Positions 55,737 through 64,000 of a DNA stretch of 64,000 nucleotides are shown piece by piece. Source of the stretch: Arthrobacter sp. MN05-02 (GTDB lineage: Bacteria > Actinomycetota > Actinomycetes > Actinomycetales > Micrococcaceae). Where the stretch lies: positions 1,922,001 to 1,986,000 of the forward strand of contig AP018697.1 of assembly GCA_004001285.1 (NCBI GenBank), in the 5' to 3' direction. The translations under genes and the position numbers were made by a program. The notes beneath the pieces were generated by a model. It saw nothing but the letters and a program-made list of their open reading frames with translations, made no database searches and had not been told where the DNA came from. How positions within the stretch are numbered: the stretch's first letter is position 1; every line of letters begins with the position of its first letter.

Positions 55737-57419
55737 CTAGTCGCGGGTGAGGCGGCGGTGCGTGACGCGGTGCGGCTTCGCGGCGTCGGGGCCGAGCCGC
55801 TCCACCTTGTTCTGCTCGTAGGCGTCGAAGTTGCCCTCGAACCAGTACCAGTTGTCCGGGTCGTCCTCGGTGCCCTCGTAGGACAGGATGTGCGTCGCGA
55901 CCCGGTCGAGGAACCAGCGGTCGTGCGAGACGACGACGGCGCAGCCCGGGAACTCGAGCAGTGCGTTCTCGAGGCTCGAGAGCGTCTCGACGTCGAGGTC
56001 GTTGGTCGGCTCGTCGAGGAGCAGGAGGTTGCCACCCTGCTTGAGCGTCATCGCGAGGTTCAGGCGGTTGCGCTCACCGCCGGAGAGCACGCCCGCCTTC
56101 TTCTGCTGGTCGGGTCCCTTGAAGCCGAACGCCGAGACGTAGGCGCGGGACGGCATCTCGACCTGGCCCACCTGGATGAAGTCGAGCCCGTCGGAGACGA
56201 CCTCCCACAGCGACTTGTTGGGGTCGATGCCTCCGCGCGACTGGTCGACGTAGGAGATCTTCACCGATTCGCCGACGCGCAGTTCCCCGCCGTCGAGAGG
56301 CTCGAGGCCCACGATGGTCTTGAACAGCGTGGTCTTGCCGACGCCGTTGGGACCGATGACGCCGACGATGCCGTTGCGGGGCAGCGAGAAGGACAGTTCG
56401 TCGATGAGGACGCGGTCGTCGTACCCCTTGCGCAGGTTGCGCGCTTCGATGACCTGGCTGCCGAGCCTCGGGCCCGGCGGGATCTGGATCTCCTCGAAAT
56501 CGAGCTTCCTCGTGCGCTCGGCCTCCGCTGCCATCTCCTCGTAGCGGTTCAGGCGTGCCTTGGACTTCGTCTGCCGCCCCTTGGCGTTCGAGCGCACCCA
56601 CTCGAGCTCCTCGCTGAGACGCTTCGACAGCTTCTGATCCTTCTTGCCCTGGACCTCGAGGCGGGCGCGCTTCTTCTCGAGGTACGTCGAGTAGTTGCCC
56701 TCGTAGGGGTAGAGGTGACCGCGGTCCACCTCCGCGATCCATTCCGCCACGTGGTCGAGGAAGTACCGGTCGTGGGTGACGGCGAGCACGGCACCGGCGT
56801 AGGACTTCAGGTGCTGCTCCAACCAGAGGACGCTCTCGGCGTCGAGATGGTTGGTGGGCTCGTCGAGGAGCAGGAGGTCCGGCTTCTGCAGCAGGAGCTT
56901 GCACAGTGCCACGCGACGGCGCTCACCGCCGGACAGCACACGCACATCGGCCTCCGGCGGCGGGCAGCGCAGTGCGTCCATCGCCTGCTCGAGCTGGGAG
57001 TCGAGGTCCCAGGCGTCGGCGGCATCGATGGCTTCCTGCAGCTTGCCCATCTCGTCGAGCAGCGTGTCGAAGTCGGCGTCGGGGCTGGCCATCTCCTCGG
57101 AGATCTCGTTGAACCGCTGGATCTTCCCGTAGATCTCGCCGACGCCCTCCTGGACGTTGCCGAGTACGGTCTTCTCCTCGTTCAGGGGCGGTTCCTGCAG
57201 GAGGATCCCTACGGTGTAGCCGGGGCTCAGGCGCGCTTCGCCGTTCGACGGGGTGTCGAGGCCCGCCATGATCTTCAGGATGGTCGACTTACCGGCACCG
57301 TTCGGCCCGACCACGCCGATCTTCGCTCCGGGGAAGAACGACATGCTGACGTCGTCGAGGATGACTTTGTCGCCAACGGCCTTGCGGGCCTTGGTCATTG
57401 TGTAGATGAATTCCGCCAT
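55737..57419 (-). CDS. ettA: Energy-dependent translational throttle protein EttA (ABC-F ATPase)
   Basis: An ABC-F protein that binds the ribosomal E site. The 560-residue protein has two ATPase domains: Walker A GPNGAGKST and signature LSGGERRR in the first, GPNGVGKTTLF and LSGGERNRLNL in the second. The linker between them contains an Arg/Lys-rich segment, and the EttA-type toe/arm insertion is present in domain 1. It begins at ATG 57419. Co-directional with ssb. Confidence 0.96.
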   Translation of the reverse strand: MAEFIYTMTKARKAVGDKVILDDVSMSFFPGAKIGVVGPNGAGKSTILKIMAGLDTPSNGEARLSPGYTVGILLQEPPLNEEKTVLGNVQEGVGEIYGKIQRFNEISEEMASPDADFDTLLDEMGKLQEAIDAADAWDLDSQLEQAMDALRCPPPEADVRVLSGGERRRVALCKLLLQKPDLLLLDEPTNHLDAESVLWLEQHLKSYAGAVLAVTHDRYFLDHVAEWIAEVDRGHLYPYEGNYSTYLEKKRARLEVQGKKDQKLSKRLSEELEWVRSNAKGRQTKSKARLNRYEEMAAEAERTRKLDFEEIQIPPGPRLGSQVIEARNLRKGYDDRVLIDELSFSLPRNGIVGVIGPNGVGKTTLFKTIVGLEPLDGGELRVGESVKISYVDQSRGGIDPNKSLWEVVSDGLDFIQVGQVEMPSRAYVSAFGFKGPDQQKKAGVLSGGERNRLNLAMTLKQGGNLLLLDEPTNDLDVETLSSLENALLEFPGCAVVVSHDRWFLDRVATHILSYEGTEDDPDNWYWFEGNFDAYEQNKVERLGPDAAKPHRVTHRRLTRD

Positions 57420-57475
57420 GCGTCTAAGGCTAGTGGTTGCCCACCGTGTTCTCCCATTCGGGGCGGCCCGTAGTG

Positions 57476-58078
57476 CTAGAACGGCGCGGACGCGTCCTCC
57501 AGCGCCTCGTTCCGGGTGCCCGCGCCCGCTTCAGCGCCCGAACCGGCTGCGACTCCCTCCGCGAGGTCCCCCGTGGCGTCGTCCGAGGACGCCCTGGCGG
57601 AGGAGACGCCGTACACCTCGCCGGTCGTGGCGTCGACTCCGTCGGGAACGCCGTGATCCCCCGCGATGTCTGCCGGCTGCTCGTCCGTACCGACCCCGGG
57701 CTGCGCCTCGGTGCGGTCCGCGGCTGTCCTCCTGAAGTTCGCGGTACCCCACATCAGGTCGTGGCCGGCGGTGTCCGCATCGATCTCGACGGACGTGCCG
57801 GTCCGGCCCTCCGCGTTGATCCACGGGCGGATCTTCAGCCGACCGGTGACGATCACGCGGTCACCCTTCCTGATGCTCGCTCCGGCATTGGTGGCGAGCT
57901 GACGGAACATCGAGACGGAATACCAGTTGGTGTAGGCATCGACCCAAGCATTGGACTCCTTGTCGAACCGGCGTTCGGTGGAACACATGCGGAACCCCGC
58001 GATGGGCAATCCGCTCTGTGCCAGGGTGAGGCGCACGTCGGTGGCCACGTAGCCCCGCACGGTGATGATGTCGGTCAT
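57476..58078 (-). CDS. ssb: Single-stranded DNA-binding protein (second SSB type)
   Basis: An OB-fold SSB of 200 residues from ATG 58078 (MTDIITVRGYVATDVRL), with AAGGA upstream. The OB fold covers about residues 1-110. The tail is acidic and Gly/Ala-rich and ends EDASAPF, resembling the partner-binding tip of SSB. It is separate from the usual rpsF-ssb-rpsR group, so it is probably the paralogue rather than the main SSB. Followed by ettA 56 nt later. Confidence 0.9.
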   Translation of the reverse strand: MTDIITVRGYVATDVRLTLAQSGLPIAGFRMCSTERRFDKESNAWVDAYTNWYSVSMFRQLATNAGASIRKGDRVIVTGRLKIRPWINAEGRTGTSVEIDADTAGHDLMWGTANFRRTAADRTEAQPGVGTDEQPADIAGDHGVPDGVDATTGEVYGVSSARASSDDATGDLAEGVAAGSGAEAGAGTRNEALEDASAPF

Positions 58079-58259
58079 GATTCGTCCTTCCGTCGGCCTG
58101 GAGGGCGGTACCTTCCCGCCCCGCTCAAGTCTCGGCCGGCCGGCACCGGGACGGAGGCTTGGGCCACCCGTATGTGGACAACGTCTACGCCACCAGGGCG
58201 CAGAGCGGAAGCCCGGCAGGAGCACCAATTCCTCCTTGAGGCGGTCGGACCGGGATTCC

Positions 58260-58265
58260 TAGCGT
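58260..58265 (+). promoter_or_regulatory. -10 element, leaderless spacing (DUF6098-like)
   Basis: TAGCGT ends 6 nt before the ATG at 58272; the spacer is GGAGGT, which could also serve as a ribosome-binding site. Confidence 0.45.
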
Positions 58266-58271
58266 GGAGGT

Positions 58272-58715
58272 ATGGAAACCGCATCACCTTCCCAGACCAC
58301 AGGATCCGACGAGCGCATGATCGGCACGATCGGCGAGCTCGCCGATCTCGTCCAGGGCTCCGAGCCGGTGTACCTGCGCTATTCGTGCGGCTTCGAGGCC
58401 GACCGCGACTCGAACAGCAGGGACGGGGAGAGCGGACTCGCCCTGCCGGGCCTGTCCGTCAATCCGCTGACCCCCGAGCGGTGGTGGACCCGGCCCCTGA
58501 CGGACTGGTTGGCTCGGCAGATCTGCCAGTACCGGCACCTGGCGCGAGACGAGGAGCGCTTCCCCTGGGTCCTCACCGGATCATGCGTGGGCCGCGGCCC
58601 TGATTGCGAACCCCTGCTCGCCGACGTGAGACCGCTCGGCAGGCTGCACGAGGACCTCCTACAGGAGGCCGGACGCGTGTACGACGAGAACTTCGACACA
58701 GGCAACCGTCCCTAG
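58272..58715 (+). CDS. DUF6098-like hypothetical protein
   Basis: A 147-residue protein with GTIGELADLVQGSEPVYLRYSCGFEADRD, WWTRPLTDWLARQICQYRHL and FPWVLTGSCVGRGPDCEPLL segments. I think it belongs to DUF6098 but am moderately sure only. It has two Cys (SCVGRGPDC) that could bind metal or form a pair. Function unknown. A terminator follows. Confidence 0.7.
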   Translation: METASPSQTTGSDERMIGTIGELADLVQGSEPVYLRYSCGFEADRDSNSRDGESGLALPGLSVNPLTPERWWTRPLTDWLARQICQYRHLARDEERFPWVLTGSCVGRGPDCEPLLADVRPLGRLHEDLLQEAGRVYDENFDTGNRP

Positions 58716-58746
58716 GCACGCGCCCACCGTCACGGGCGGGACGCGA

Positions 58747-58776
58747 AAGGGCCGGACACCACGGTGTCCGGCCCTT
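58747..58776. terminator. Bidirectional terminator
   Basis: A perfect 14-bp inverted repeat (AAGGGCCGGACACC / GGTGTCCGGCCCTT) with a 2-nt loop between the DUF6098-like gene and tRNA-Arg. Confidence 0.82.
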
Positions 58777-58782
58777 CTCTCG

Positions 58783-58855
58783 TGCCCCCGGCAGGATTCG
58801 AACCTGCGACCAGAGGATTAGAAGGCCCCTGCTCTATCCCCTGAGCTACGGAGGC
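58783..58855 (-). tRNA. tRNA-Arg (TCT)
   Basis: A 73-nt cloverleaf on the minus strand: acceptor GCCTCCG pairs with CGGGGGC, anticodon loop CTTCTAA, T-loop TTCGAAT, discriminator A. The anticodon stem contains a C31-U39 mismatch and one G-U pair. Confidence 0.93.
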
Positions 58856-58870
58856 AGTCCGACCAGTTTA

Positions 58871-59320
58871 CTATGGCCGTTCCGGACCGTCCTCGGCGAA
58901 GGTCACCCTCAACTCGAGGCGATGCTGGCCGTCCGGGTCCTGCGAGTAGATCGCCTTGCCCGAGATACCCCGGAGCCCCTCCGTCCCCGAGCCGGGGATG
59001 ATGTGCCCCGAACTCGCCGCGTCGGCTCCTTCCGCGACCCCCCAGTGCTGCACGGTCATCGAGCCGGTCCTGTCACCCACCGTCCCGACGAACTGTTCCG
59101 ACGCCACATAGCCTGCTCCGACGTCGTTCCCGGCCATCAGCAGTTCTGCTGTGCTCGTGCCACTGATCTCCCCCTCGAACACCTTCGCGGCCCGCACGCG
59201 TGAAAGTTCTCCGGTGCTGCCGGGCTCCGAGTAGGGTTCGGCGTCCCAGGCGGTGATCTCGAACTCGCCGCTGTACGTCGTCGTTCCTGTTTCAATCATC
59301 TGCTTAGTATTGCCGCTCAT
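58871..59320 (-). CDS. DUF3224 family protein
   Basis: A 149-residue protein of the DUF3224 beta-barrel family. It begins MSGNTKQMIETGTTTYSGEFEITAWDAEPYSE; GMTVQHWG-like GSMTVQHWGVAEGAD and SGHIIPGSGTEGLRGISGKAIYS are family-typical. The biochemical role is unknown. It lies between mptB and tRNA-Arg on the minus strand. Confidence 0.88.
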   Translation of the reverse strand: MSGNTKQMIETGTTTYSGEFEITAWDAEPYSEPGSTGELSRVRAAKVFEGEISGTSTAELLMAGNDVGAGYVASEQFVGTVGDRTGSMTVQHWGVAEGADAASSGHIIPGSGTEGLRGISGKAIYSQDPDGQHRLELRVTFAEDGPERP

Positions 59321-59381
59321 CGCCCGTCCCGCATGCCGGAATCCGGCGGAGGGCGCTCCTGCGGACCCGCTGCGCGGGAAG

Positions 59382-60902
59382 TCAGCGCAGTTGCCCGGGT
59401 GACAGCGGACGGTAACGACGGCGGAACAGGACCTTGGTGCTGCGATCCACGAAGACGAGGTAGAGCGCGAAACCGAGCGCGACGACGGCTGCCAGCTGGC
59501 GTGCCATCATCAGGCTGAGGTCGAAGTACGGGAAGATGTCCAGCTGGTCCGTGATGGCATACACCATGAAGAACGCCACCGTGAGATAGAGGAACTTCAC
59601 CTGCCAGTCGTTCCGGATCCCTGTGACCGCGAACAGCGGGATGAGCCACACCACGTACCAGGACTGGATCATCGGCGACAGGACGACGACGGCGGCGAAC
59701 GCGATGGCGAGCCGGCGGACCAGTCGGCTGTGGTCGCCGCGGAAGATCTGGAGCGCGATGACCACCAGCGAGGCCACCCGCGCGAGCGTGTGGAACACGC
59801 CGGCGAGATCCCAGCCGGGGAGGCCGACGGCGTCGCCGAGCGTCGCGATGACCAGACCGATGAACCCGATCGGCGCGTACCAGATCCAGACGCTGCCGGG
59901 AGTGCTGAGGGCGCCCACCCAGCCGAACCCGAAGGTGTTCACGAGGCCCATGACCCACAGGATGCCGAGGGACAGTCCTGCCGTCAGGAACCAGTAGAGG
60001 AACCGGCGCGGCCAGGACGCACCCCTGCCCGCCCACATCAGCCCCACGAACGGCAGGAAGATCAGGGTGATCGGCTTGATGCCGACCGACAGGGTGATCA
60101 GCAGGATGCCCAGGAGCGGCCGCTTCGTCGCCGCGAGGTACAGCCCGGCGAGTGCGAGTCCGATCATCAGCGAGTCGTTGTGGATGGCGGCGACGAAATT
60201 GATGAGGAACAGCGGATTGGCGACGGACAGCCAGAGCGCGCGGTTGGGGTTGATGGAGTGGAGCTGCGCGAGCTTCGGGACGATGTAGACGCAGAGGGCC
60301 ACACCGATCAGGGCGACGACCCGGAACAGGATGATCGAGGTGTCCGGGTGCCCGCCCGTGATGCGGACGATCCCCTCCTCGATCCAGAGGAAGACGGGCC
60401 CGTAGGGGGTGGGGCTCTGGGCCCAGAGATCGTCGGCGCCGATCTGCAGGTAGTTCGAGATCTGGGAGTAGCCGTCGACGTAGGGATTCAGCATGGCCAC
60501 CATGACCTGGCCCTGGGCGATGTAGGCGAAGACATCCCGGCTGAACAGCGGCAGCGCGGCTGCGAGCGGGATCGTCCACGCGATGATCGCCCGGAGCAGG
60601 TACGGGCGGGTCTCGTCCGACCATCCGTTGAGCCGCTGGCCCAGCCGGAGCCACGCCCGGATCAGGAGCATGCCTCCCAGTGCCAGGAGCAGCACGGACA
60701 GCACGGCTCCGGTCGGCTCGAAACGGAGCCAGATGATCACGGGGTTGCGCCGCAGCTCCGCCGAGGCGAGGGACAGCCAACCGACGCCGAGCGAGCCCAT
60801 CCACATCAGCAGGGACCCGACGAAACCCTGCACCACGGCGACGTTGGGACGATTCGGGCCCGGCTGCGTCTCGACCTCGGTGAGCGGGACCTGGGCGGGC
60901 AT
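59382..60902 (-). CDS. mptB: Polyprenol-phosphate-mannose alpha-(1->6)-mannosyltransferase (MptB-like)
   Basis: A GT-C glycosyltransferase of the cell-envelope lipomannan/arabinomannan pathway. The 506-residue protein has about 12-14 transmembrane helices, and the GT-C motif region FSRDVFAYIAQGQVMV with an acidic pair in the first extracytoplasmic loop. The C-terminus is basic (LFRRRYRPLS). It fits actinobacterial envelope assembly. A GCGAACTGTTCGA sequence similar to one near clpP1 lies upstream. Polar loops and catalytic acid are from general knowledge of the family. Confidence 0.88.
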   Translation of the reverse strand: MPAQVPLTEVETQPGPNRPNVAVVQGFVGSLLMWMGSLGVGWLSLASAELRRNPVIIWLRFEPTGAVLSVLLLALGGMLLIRAWLRLGQRLNGWSDETRPYLLRAIIAWTIPLAAALPLFSRDVFAYIAQGQVMVAMLNPYVDGYSQISNYLQIGADDLWAQSPTPYGPVFLWIEEGIVRITGGHPDTSIILFRVVALIGVALCVYIVPKLAQLHSINPNRALWLSVANPLFLINFVAAIHNDSLMIGLALAGLYLAATKRPLLGILLITLSVGIKPITLIFLPFVGLMWAGRGASWPRRFLYWFLTAGLSLGILWVMGLVNTFGFGWVGALSTPGSVWIWYAPIGFIGLVIATLGDAVGLPGWDLAGVFHTLARVASLVVIALQIFRGDHSRLVRRLAIAFAAVVVLSPMIQSWYVVWLIPLFAVTGIRNDWQVKFLYLTVAFFMVYAITDQLDIFPYFDLSLMMARQLAAVVALGFALYLVFVDRSTKVLFRRRYRPLSPGQLR

Positions 60903-61204
60903 CTGGGAAATCCAATCGTCGGCAAGCAGAAGGGGCGTGGACGCCCATGTCCTCAGGCCGTCAGCCGGGGCCGGACGGCGGGCATCCCGCAGAGCGGCGC
61001 CCTTGCCGGAAGCAGCAGGGTTACCCAGATCTCCCCGCAGCCCTGAGCGAACTGTTCGAATATTAGCACCGGCACCGGGGGCTGCCGGGGAAGGGCGCCG
61101 GTCCCATGCCCATCGACAGGACCGCCGATGCGTGGGCCGATACGTGGGCCGACGCCGCGGTCACCGCCGCCGGAAGCGTCACTACCGGGCGGTACATTGG
61201 TCGG
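60903..61204. other. 302-nt divergent region between mptB and orn
   Basis: Includes a minus-strand -10-like TAATAT (61065-61060) for mptB with no good -35, the inverted repeat GCGAACTGTTCG at 61047-61058, and the orn -10. No gene is seen. Confidence 0.5.
61193..61198 (+). promoter_or_regulatory. -10 element, leaderless spacing (orn)
   Basis: TACATT ends 6 nt before the ATG at 61205. Confidence 0.55.
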
Positions 61205-61807
61205 ATGCCGATATCGAGTGAACACATCGTCTGGATCGACTGCGAGATGACGGGGCTGGACCTCGTGAACGACGCCCTGATCGAGGTCGCCGTCCTCGTC
61301 ACCGACGCCGAGCTCAACATCCTGGGCGACGGCGTGGACGTGGTGATCAAGCCCACACCGGAGGCCCTCGCCCAGATGGGCGACTTCGTGCGGAACATGC
61401 ACACGACGTCGGGACTGCTCGAGGAGCTCGACGGCGGCATCCCCATGGCGGAAGCCGAGCAGCAGGTCCTCGACTACATCAGGAAATGGGTGCCGGAGCC
61501 GCGCAAGGCCCAGCTCGCCGGCAACTCCGTCGGCACGGACCGGAACTTCCTCGTGCGTGACATGCCCAGTGTCGTCGACTACCTGCACTACCGGATCATC
61601 GATGTGTCGACCATCAAGGAACTGGCGCGCCGCTGGTACACCCGCGCCTACTTCCAGGCCCCGGCGAAGACCGGAGGGCACCGCGCCCTGGGCGACATCG
61701 AGGACTCGATCCGGGAGTTGCGCTACTACCGCGCCGCCGTCTTCGTCCCCGCGCCCGGCCCCGACTCCGCGACCAGCAAGGCCATCGCCCGCACGATCGC
61801 TCCCTGA
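61205..61807 (+). CDS. orn: Oligoribonuclease
   Basis: Degrades 2-5-nt RNA and pGpG. The 200-residue protein has the DEDDh motifs WIDCEMTGLD (Asp and Glu), NSVGTDRNFL (Asp) and GGHRALGDIEDSIREL (His and Asp). ATG 61205 is close to its -10 (61193-61198). The usual actinobacterial orn-then-tRNA-His order is present. Confidence 0.96.
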   Translation: MPISSEHIVWIDCEMTGLDLVNDALIEVAVLVTDAELNILGDGVDVVIKPTPEALAQMGDFVRNMHTTSGLLEELDGGIPMAEAEQQVLDYIRKWVPEPRKAQLAGNSVGTDRNFLVRDMPSVVDYLHYRIIDVSTIKELARRWYTRAYFQAPAKTGGHRALGDIEDSIRELRYYRAAVFVPAPGPDSATSKAIARTIAP

Positions 61808-61933
61808 CGCCCTGCACCGCCCCGCTCCACCGGCGGTCCGGAGCACGGAAAAAAGTGTGTAAACTTGTATCCGCTGCCTTTCGCAGACAGCCAAGCCGGA
61901 GTTCCTCGGCCTGGCTGACGGGCGAAGACACAT

Positions 61934-62007
61934 GGTGGGTATAGCTCAGTTGGCAGAGCGCCTGGTTGTGGTCCAGGAGGTCGCGGGTTCAACCCCCGTT
62001 ACTCACC
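61934..62007 (+). tRNA. tRNA-His (GTG)
   Basis: Acceptor GTGGGTA (plus G at -1, encoded at 61934) pairs with TACTCACC; anticodon loop TTGTGGT, T-loop TTCAACC. The extra 5' G pairs with C73, as histidine tRNAs need. Confidence 0.95.
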
Positions 62008-62032
62008 CTCAGTCGCCAGGGAAGACCTGGCC

Positions 62033-62071
62033 GCGTATGCCGTCCCGGAGACCATCCGGGACGGCATACGC
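62033..62071 (+). terminator. Terminator after tRNA-His
   Basis: A perfect 16-bp inverted repeat (GCGTATGCCGTCCCGG and its complement) with a 7-nt loop, then ATTTCC. Confidence 0.82.
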
Positions 62072-62158
62072 ATTTCCGGCCCCAGCAAGCCCGCCCCGGA
62101 TGGCAGCAATTACGGTCTGCGAGATCCTCCGGTCGACAGCAACGAAGGACCAAGAACG

Positions 62159-63331
62159 ATGGAACGCACGGTGTTCGAAGAAGATCACGAGCTTTTCCGC
62201 GATGTCGCCCGCGAATTCAACGAACGCGCCGTCGCCCCCCATTACGCGGGGTGGGACCGGCAGCACATGATGGACCGGTCGGTGTGGACGGCGGCGGGCG
62301 AGCAGGGGCTGCTCGGACTGGCGGTCCCCGAGGAGTTCGGCGGCGCGGGAATGCCGGACTACCGGTTCCGCACCGTGCTCGACGAGGAATTCGCCCGCAG
62401 CAACCATCTGGCCGTCGGACTCGCCTTCCACCTGCACGACGACCTCGTCCTGCCGCACCTGCTGGCCCACGGTTCCGAGGACCTCAAGGAGCGGTGGCTG
62501 CCGGGCATGGTCTCGGGCGAGATCGTGACGTCCTGTGCGTGGACCGAGCCGGGAGCCGGCAGCGACCTCCGCGGCATCCGCACCAAGGCGGTGCGTGACG
62601 GCGACGACTGGCTCATCACGGGACAGAAGGTCTTCATCGGCAACGGCATCAGCGGTGATGCCTCACTCGTCCTCGCCCGCACGGACGGCAGCTCGGGTCG
62701 CGGCTCCAGCGACTCCTTCTCCCTCTTCATGGTGCGCAGGGGCGAGGGCTACACGCCCGGGCGCCAGCTGGACAAGATGGGGCTCCGCGCCTCCGACACC
62801 GCCGAGCTGTTCTTCGACAACGTACGCGTGCCCGGCGCCGATCTGGTCGGTGAGGTGGGGCAGGGTCTGCGCTACAGCCTCGAGCAGATCCCCCAGGGCC
62901 GCCTCGGCATCGCCGTCGCGGCCGCAGCCCTCGCACGTGCCACCTACGAGCAGACGGTGCGGTACGTGACCGACCGGAATGCCTTCGGTGAGCGTGTGCT
63001 CGACTTCCAGACGACGCGCCACGTCCTCGCCGACATCCTGACGGAGGTCGAGGTGACCGAGACCTTCGTCGACCGGGCGGTGCTGGCCTTCAACGCCGGC
63101 TCGCTGACCCCCATCGCCGCCGCGCAGGCCAAGCTGTGGGCGAGCGAGCGGGCCAAGTCCGTCACCGACCGGTGCCTGCAGCTGCACGGCGGCTACGGGT
63201 ACATCCTCGAGTATCCGGTGTCGCAGGCCTTCTTGGCCGCACGGCTGCTGACCATCTTCGGCGGTACGAGCGAGATCATGCGCGAGTCCATCGGGCGGTC
63301 GATCGCCGGCCGCCCCACGCAGAACAGGTAG
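62159..63331 (+). CDS. Acyl-CoA dehydrogenase
   Basis: An FAD-dependent dehydrogenase of fatty-acid or branched-chain acyl-CoA oxidation. ATG 62159 has GAAGGACC upstream; 390 residues. It has the substrate/FAD motif [15 protein letters not shown], the family [21 protein letters not shown] block, the C-terminal [16 protein letters not shown], and the [18 protein letters not shown] tail. The catalytic glutamate is probably in that EIMRE segment or in the YPVSQ region; the exact subfamily is not certain. It ends 5 nt before def2. Confidence 0.94.
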   Translation: MERTVFEEDHELFRDVAREFNERAVAPHYAGWDRQHMMDRSVWTAAGEQGLLGLAVPEEFGGAGMPDYRFRTVLDEEFARSNHLAVGLAFHLHDDLVLPHLLAHGSEDLKERWLPGMVSGEIVTSCAWTEPGAGSDLRGIRTKAVRDGDDWLITGQKVFIGNGISGDASLVLARTDGSSGRGSSDSFSLFMVRRGEGYTPGRQLDKMGLRASDTAELFFDNVRVPGADLVGEVGQGLRYSLEQIPQGRLGIAVAAAALARATYEQTVRYVTDRNAFGERVLDFQTTRHVLADILTEVEVTETFVDRAVLAFNAGSLTPIAAAQAKLWASERAKSVTDRCLQLHGGYGYILEYPVSQAFLAARLLTIFGGTSEIMRESIGRSIAGRPTQNR

Positions 63332-63336
63332 GTCCC

Positions 63337-63909
63337 ATGGCTGTCCACCCCATCACCATCACGGGCGAACCGGTCCTCCACCGGCGTGCCCAGCCGGTCG
63401 AGGCCTTCGACGAGGAGCTGCGCACGCTGATCGCCGACATGTTCGAGACCATGGATGTCGCCAACGGCGTGGGCCTCGCGGCGCCGCAGATCGGCGTGGG
63501 GCTGCGCATCTTCGTCTACGGCATGGAGAACGACGACGGCGTTGCTCCGCGCGGTGTCCTCGTCAACCCGACGCTCGTGACCTCGAAGGTGCCCGGATCC
63601 GAGCCGGACCCGGACGACGAATCGGAGGGCTGCCTCTCCGTACCCGGGGAGGCGTTCCCCCTCAAACGCGCCGACTGGGCGCGGGTCTCCGGGTTCGACG
63701 GTGACGGCGCCCCGGTCGAGTTCGAGGCGACGGGCTGGTTCGCCCGATGCATGCAGCACGAGTACGACCACCTGGACGGGAAGCTCTACGTCGACCGCCT
63801 CGACAACCGGCAGTCCAGAAAGGCCAAGAAGGCCCTGAAGAACCACGGGTGGGGCGTCCCCGGACTCACCTGGATGCCCGGCGTCGATCCGGACCCGTTC
63901 GGTCACTAG
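63337..63909 (+). CDS. def: Peptide deformylase (second, intact copy)
   Basis: Removes N-formyl groups. ATG 63337 gives 190 residues. All three catalytic motifs are present: G44-VGLAAPQ (residues 44-51), E97-G-C99-L-S-V-P-G and H141-E-Y-D-H145. It is only about 40 percent like the broken copy by eye, so the two are paralogues, not recent duplicates. If the first copy is truly inactive this one must carry deformylation. It follows acyl-CoA dehydrogenase by 5 nt. Confidence 0.96.
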   Translation: MAVHPITITGEPVLHRRAQPVEAFDEELRTLIADMFETMDVANGVGLAAPQIGVGLRIFVYGMENDDGVAPRGVLVNPTLVTSKVPGSEPDPDDESEGCLSVPGEAFPLKRADWARVSGFDGDGAPVEFEATGWFARCMQHEYDHLDGKLYVDRLDNRQSRKAKKALKNHGWGVPGLTWMPGVDPDPFGH

Positions 63910-63942
63910 GACACCGGCCCCGCGTGAGCCGACGTCTCCCCG

Positions 63943-64000
63943 TCAGGCGTTCTCGGTCGCGCCGAGACGATCGACGGTGTCGGTGGGCGCCGGGGCCTCG
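63943..64000 (-). CDS. Partial minus-strand gene (C-terminus only)
   Basis: The last 58 bases read on the minus strand as ...EAPAPTDTVDRLGATENA followed by TGA at 63943-63945. It is a plausible protein C-terminus convergent with def2. Too short to identify. Confidence 0.35.
   Translation of the reverse strand, partial: EAPAPTDTVDRLGATENA

Noticed and set aside
59317..60948. A 543-residue frame overlapping mptB on the same strand
   Set aside because: Out-of-frame shadow of the membrane-protein coding sequence; the MptB frame has a clear family match.

Overview
The window is a GC-rich chromosomal segment with GTG, TTG and ATG starts, many ATGA/GTGA stop-start overlaps, and an actinobacterial gene set: ClpP1/ClpP2 pair, MptB-type mannosyltransferase, DUF3000-RNase D, acVLRF1, Rv2466c-like DsbA protein, an ileS T-box with a very short stem I, and extended GAPDH. 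Gene order and protein sequences best fit the Micrococcaceae (Arthrobacter and relatives). I see no phage, insertion sequence, integrase or CRISPR array. It reads as core chromosome.

Layout. 1-3.6 kb (minus strand): rpsD, two small membrane-anchored proteins (DUF948, DUF6167) and alaS, which runs off the left edge. 3.9-11 kb: rarA divergent from acVLRF1, then the minus-strand series PD-(D/E)XK protein, def, fmt, rsmB, rpe, in which def, fmt and rsmB each carry a frame lesion. 11.2-11.6 kb: tRNA array Gly-Cys-Val-Gly. 11.7-17.1 kb: small MT0933-like protein, zapE, sulfurtransferase-sufE, a frameshifted alpha/beta hydrolase, a Usp-like protein and msrB. 17.3-22.6 kb: DUF6421-SDR-threonine aldolase operon, DUF3000, rnd. 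22.6-26.1 kb: fadA-fadB beta-oxidation operon with a palindrome over its promoter. 26.2-33.1 kb (minus): aldo-keto reductase, then ileS-folC-DUF4233-ndk behind an ileS T-box. 33.3-41.5 kb: P450, DUF7793-like protein, SDR, valS, DsbA-like protein and extended GAPDH.

41.6-50.6 kb: clpX, clpP2, clpP1 and tig (a protein-quality-control block with a strong ClgR-box match before clpP1), tRNA-Pro, tRNA-Gly, nei-rpiB, and pepN. 50.7-54.5 kb: OsmC, then a decayed patch (mscS, glbO and a metallophosphoesterase, all damaged), a hypothetical gene and a thioesterase. 54.7-61.8 kb: tesB, ettA, ssb, a DUF6098-like gene, tRNA-Arg, DUF3224, mptB and orn. 61.9-64 kb: tRNA-His, acyl-CoA dehydrogenase and an intact second def.

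The main themes are translation and start processing (three tRNA synthetases, rpsD, tRNAs, two def genes, fmt, pepN, acVLRF1, ettA), fatty-acid turnover (fadA, fadB, acyl-CoA dehydrogenase, tesB) and proteostasis. Two features stand out. First, lesions cluster in def-fmt-rsmB and mscS-glbO-metallophosphoesterase; they include an exact 7-bp tandem duplication and an apparent internal deletion, which are not typical homopolymer miscalls. Second, at least eight genes have a -10 hexamer exactly 6 nt before the start codon, the geometry of leaderless transcripts.
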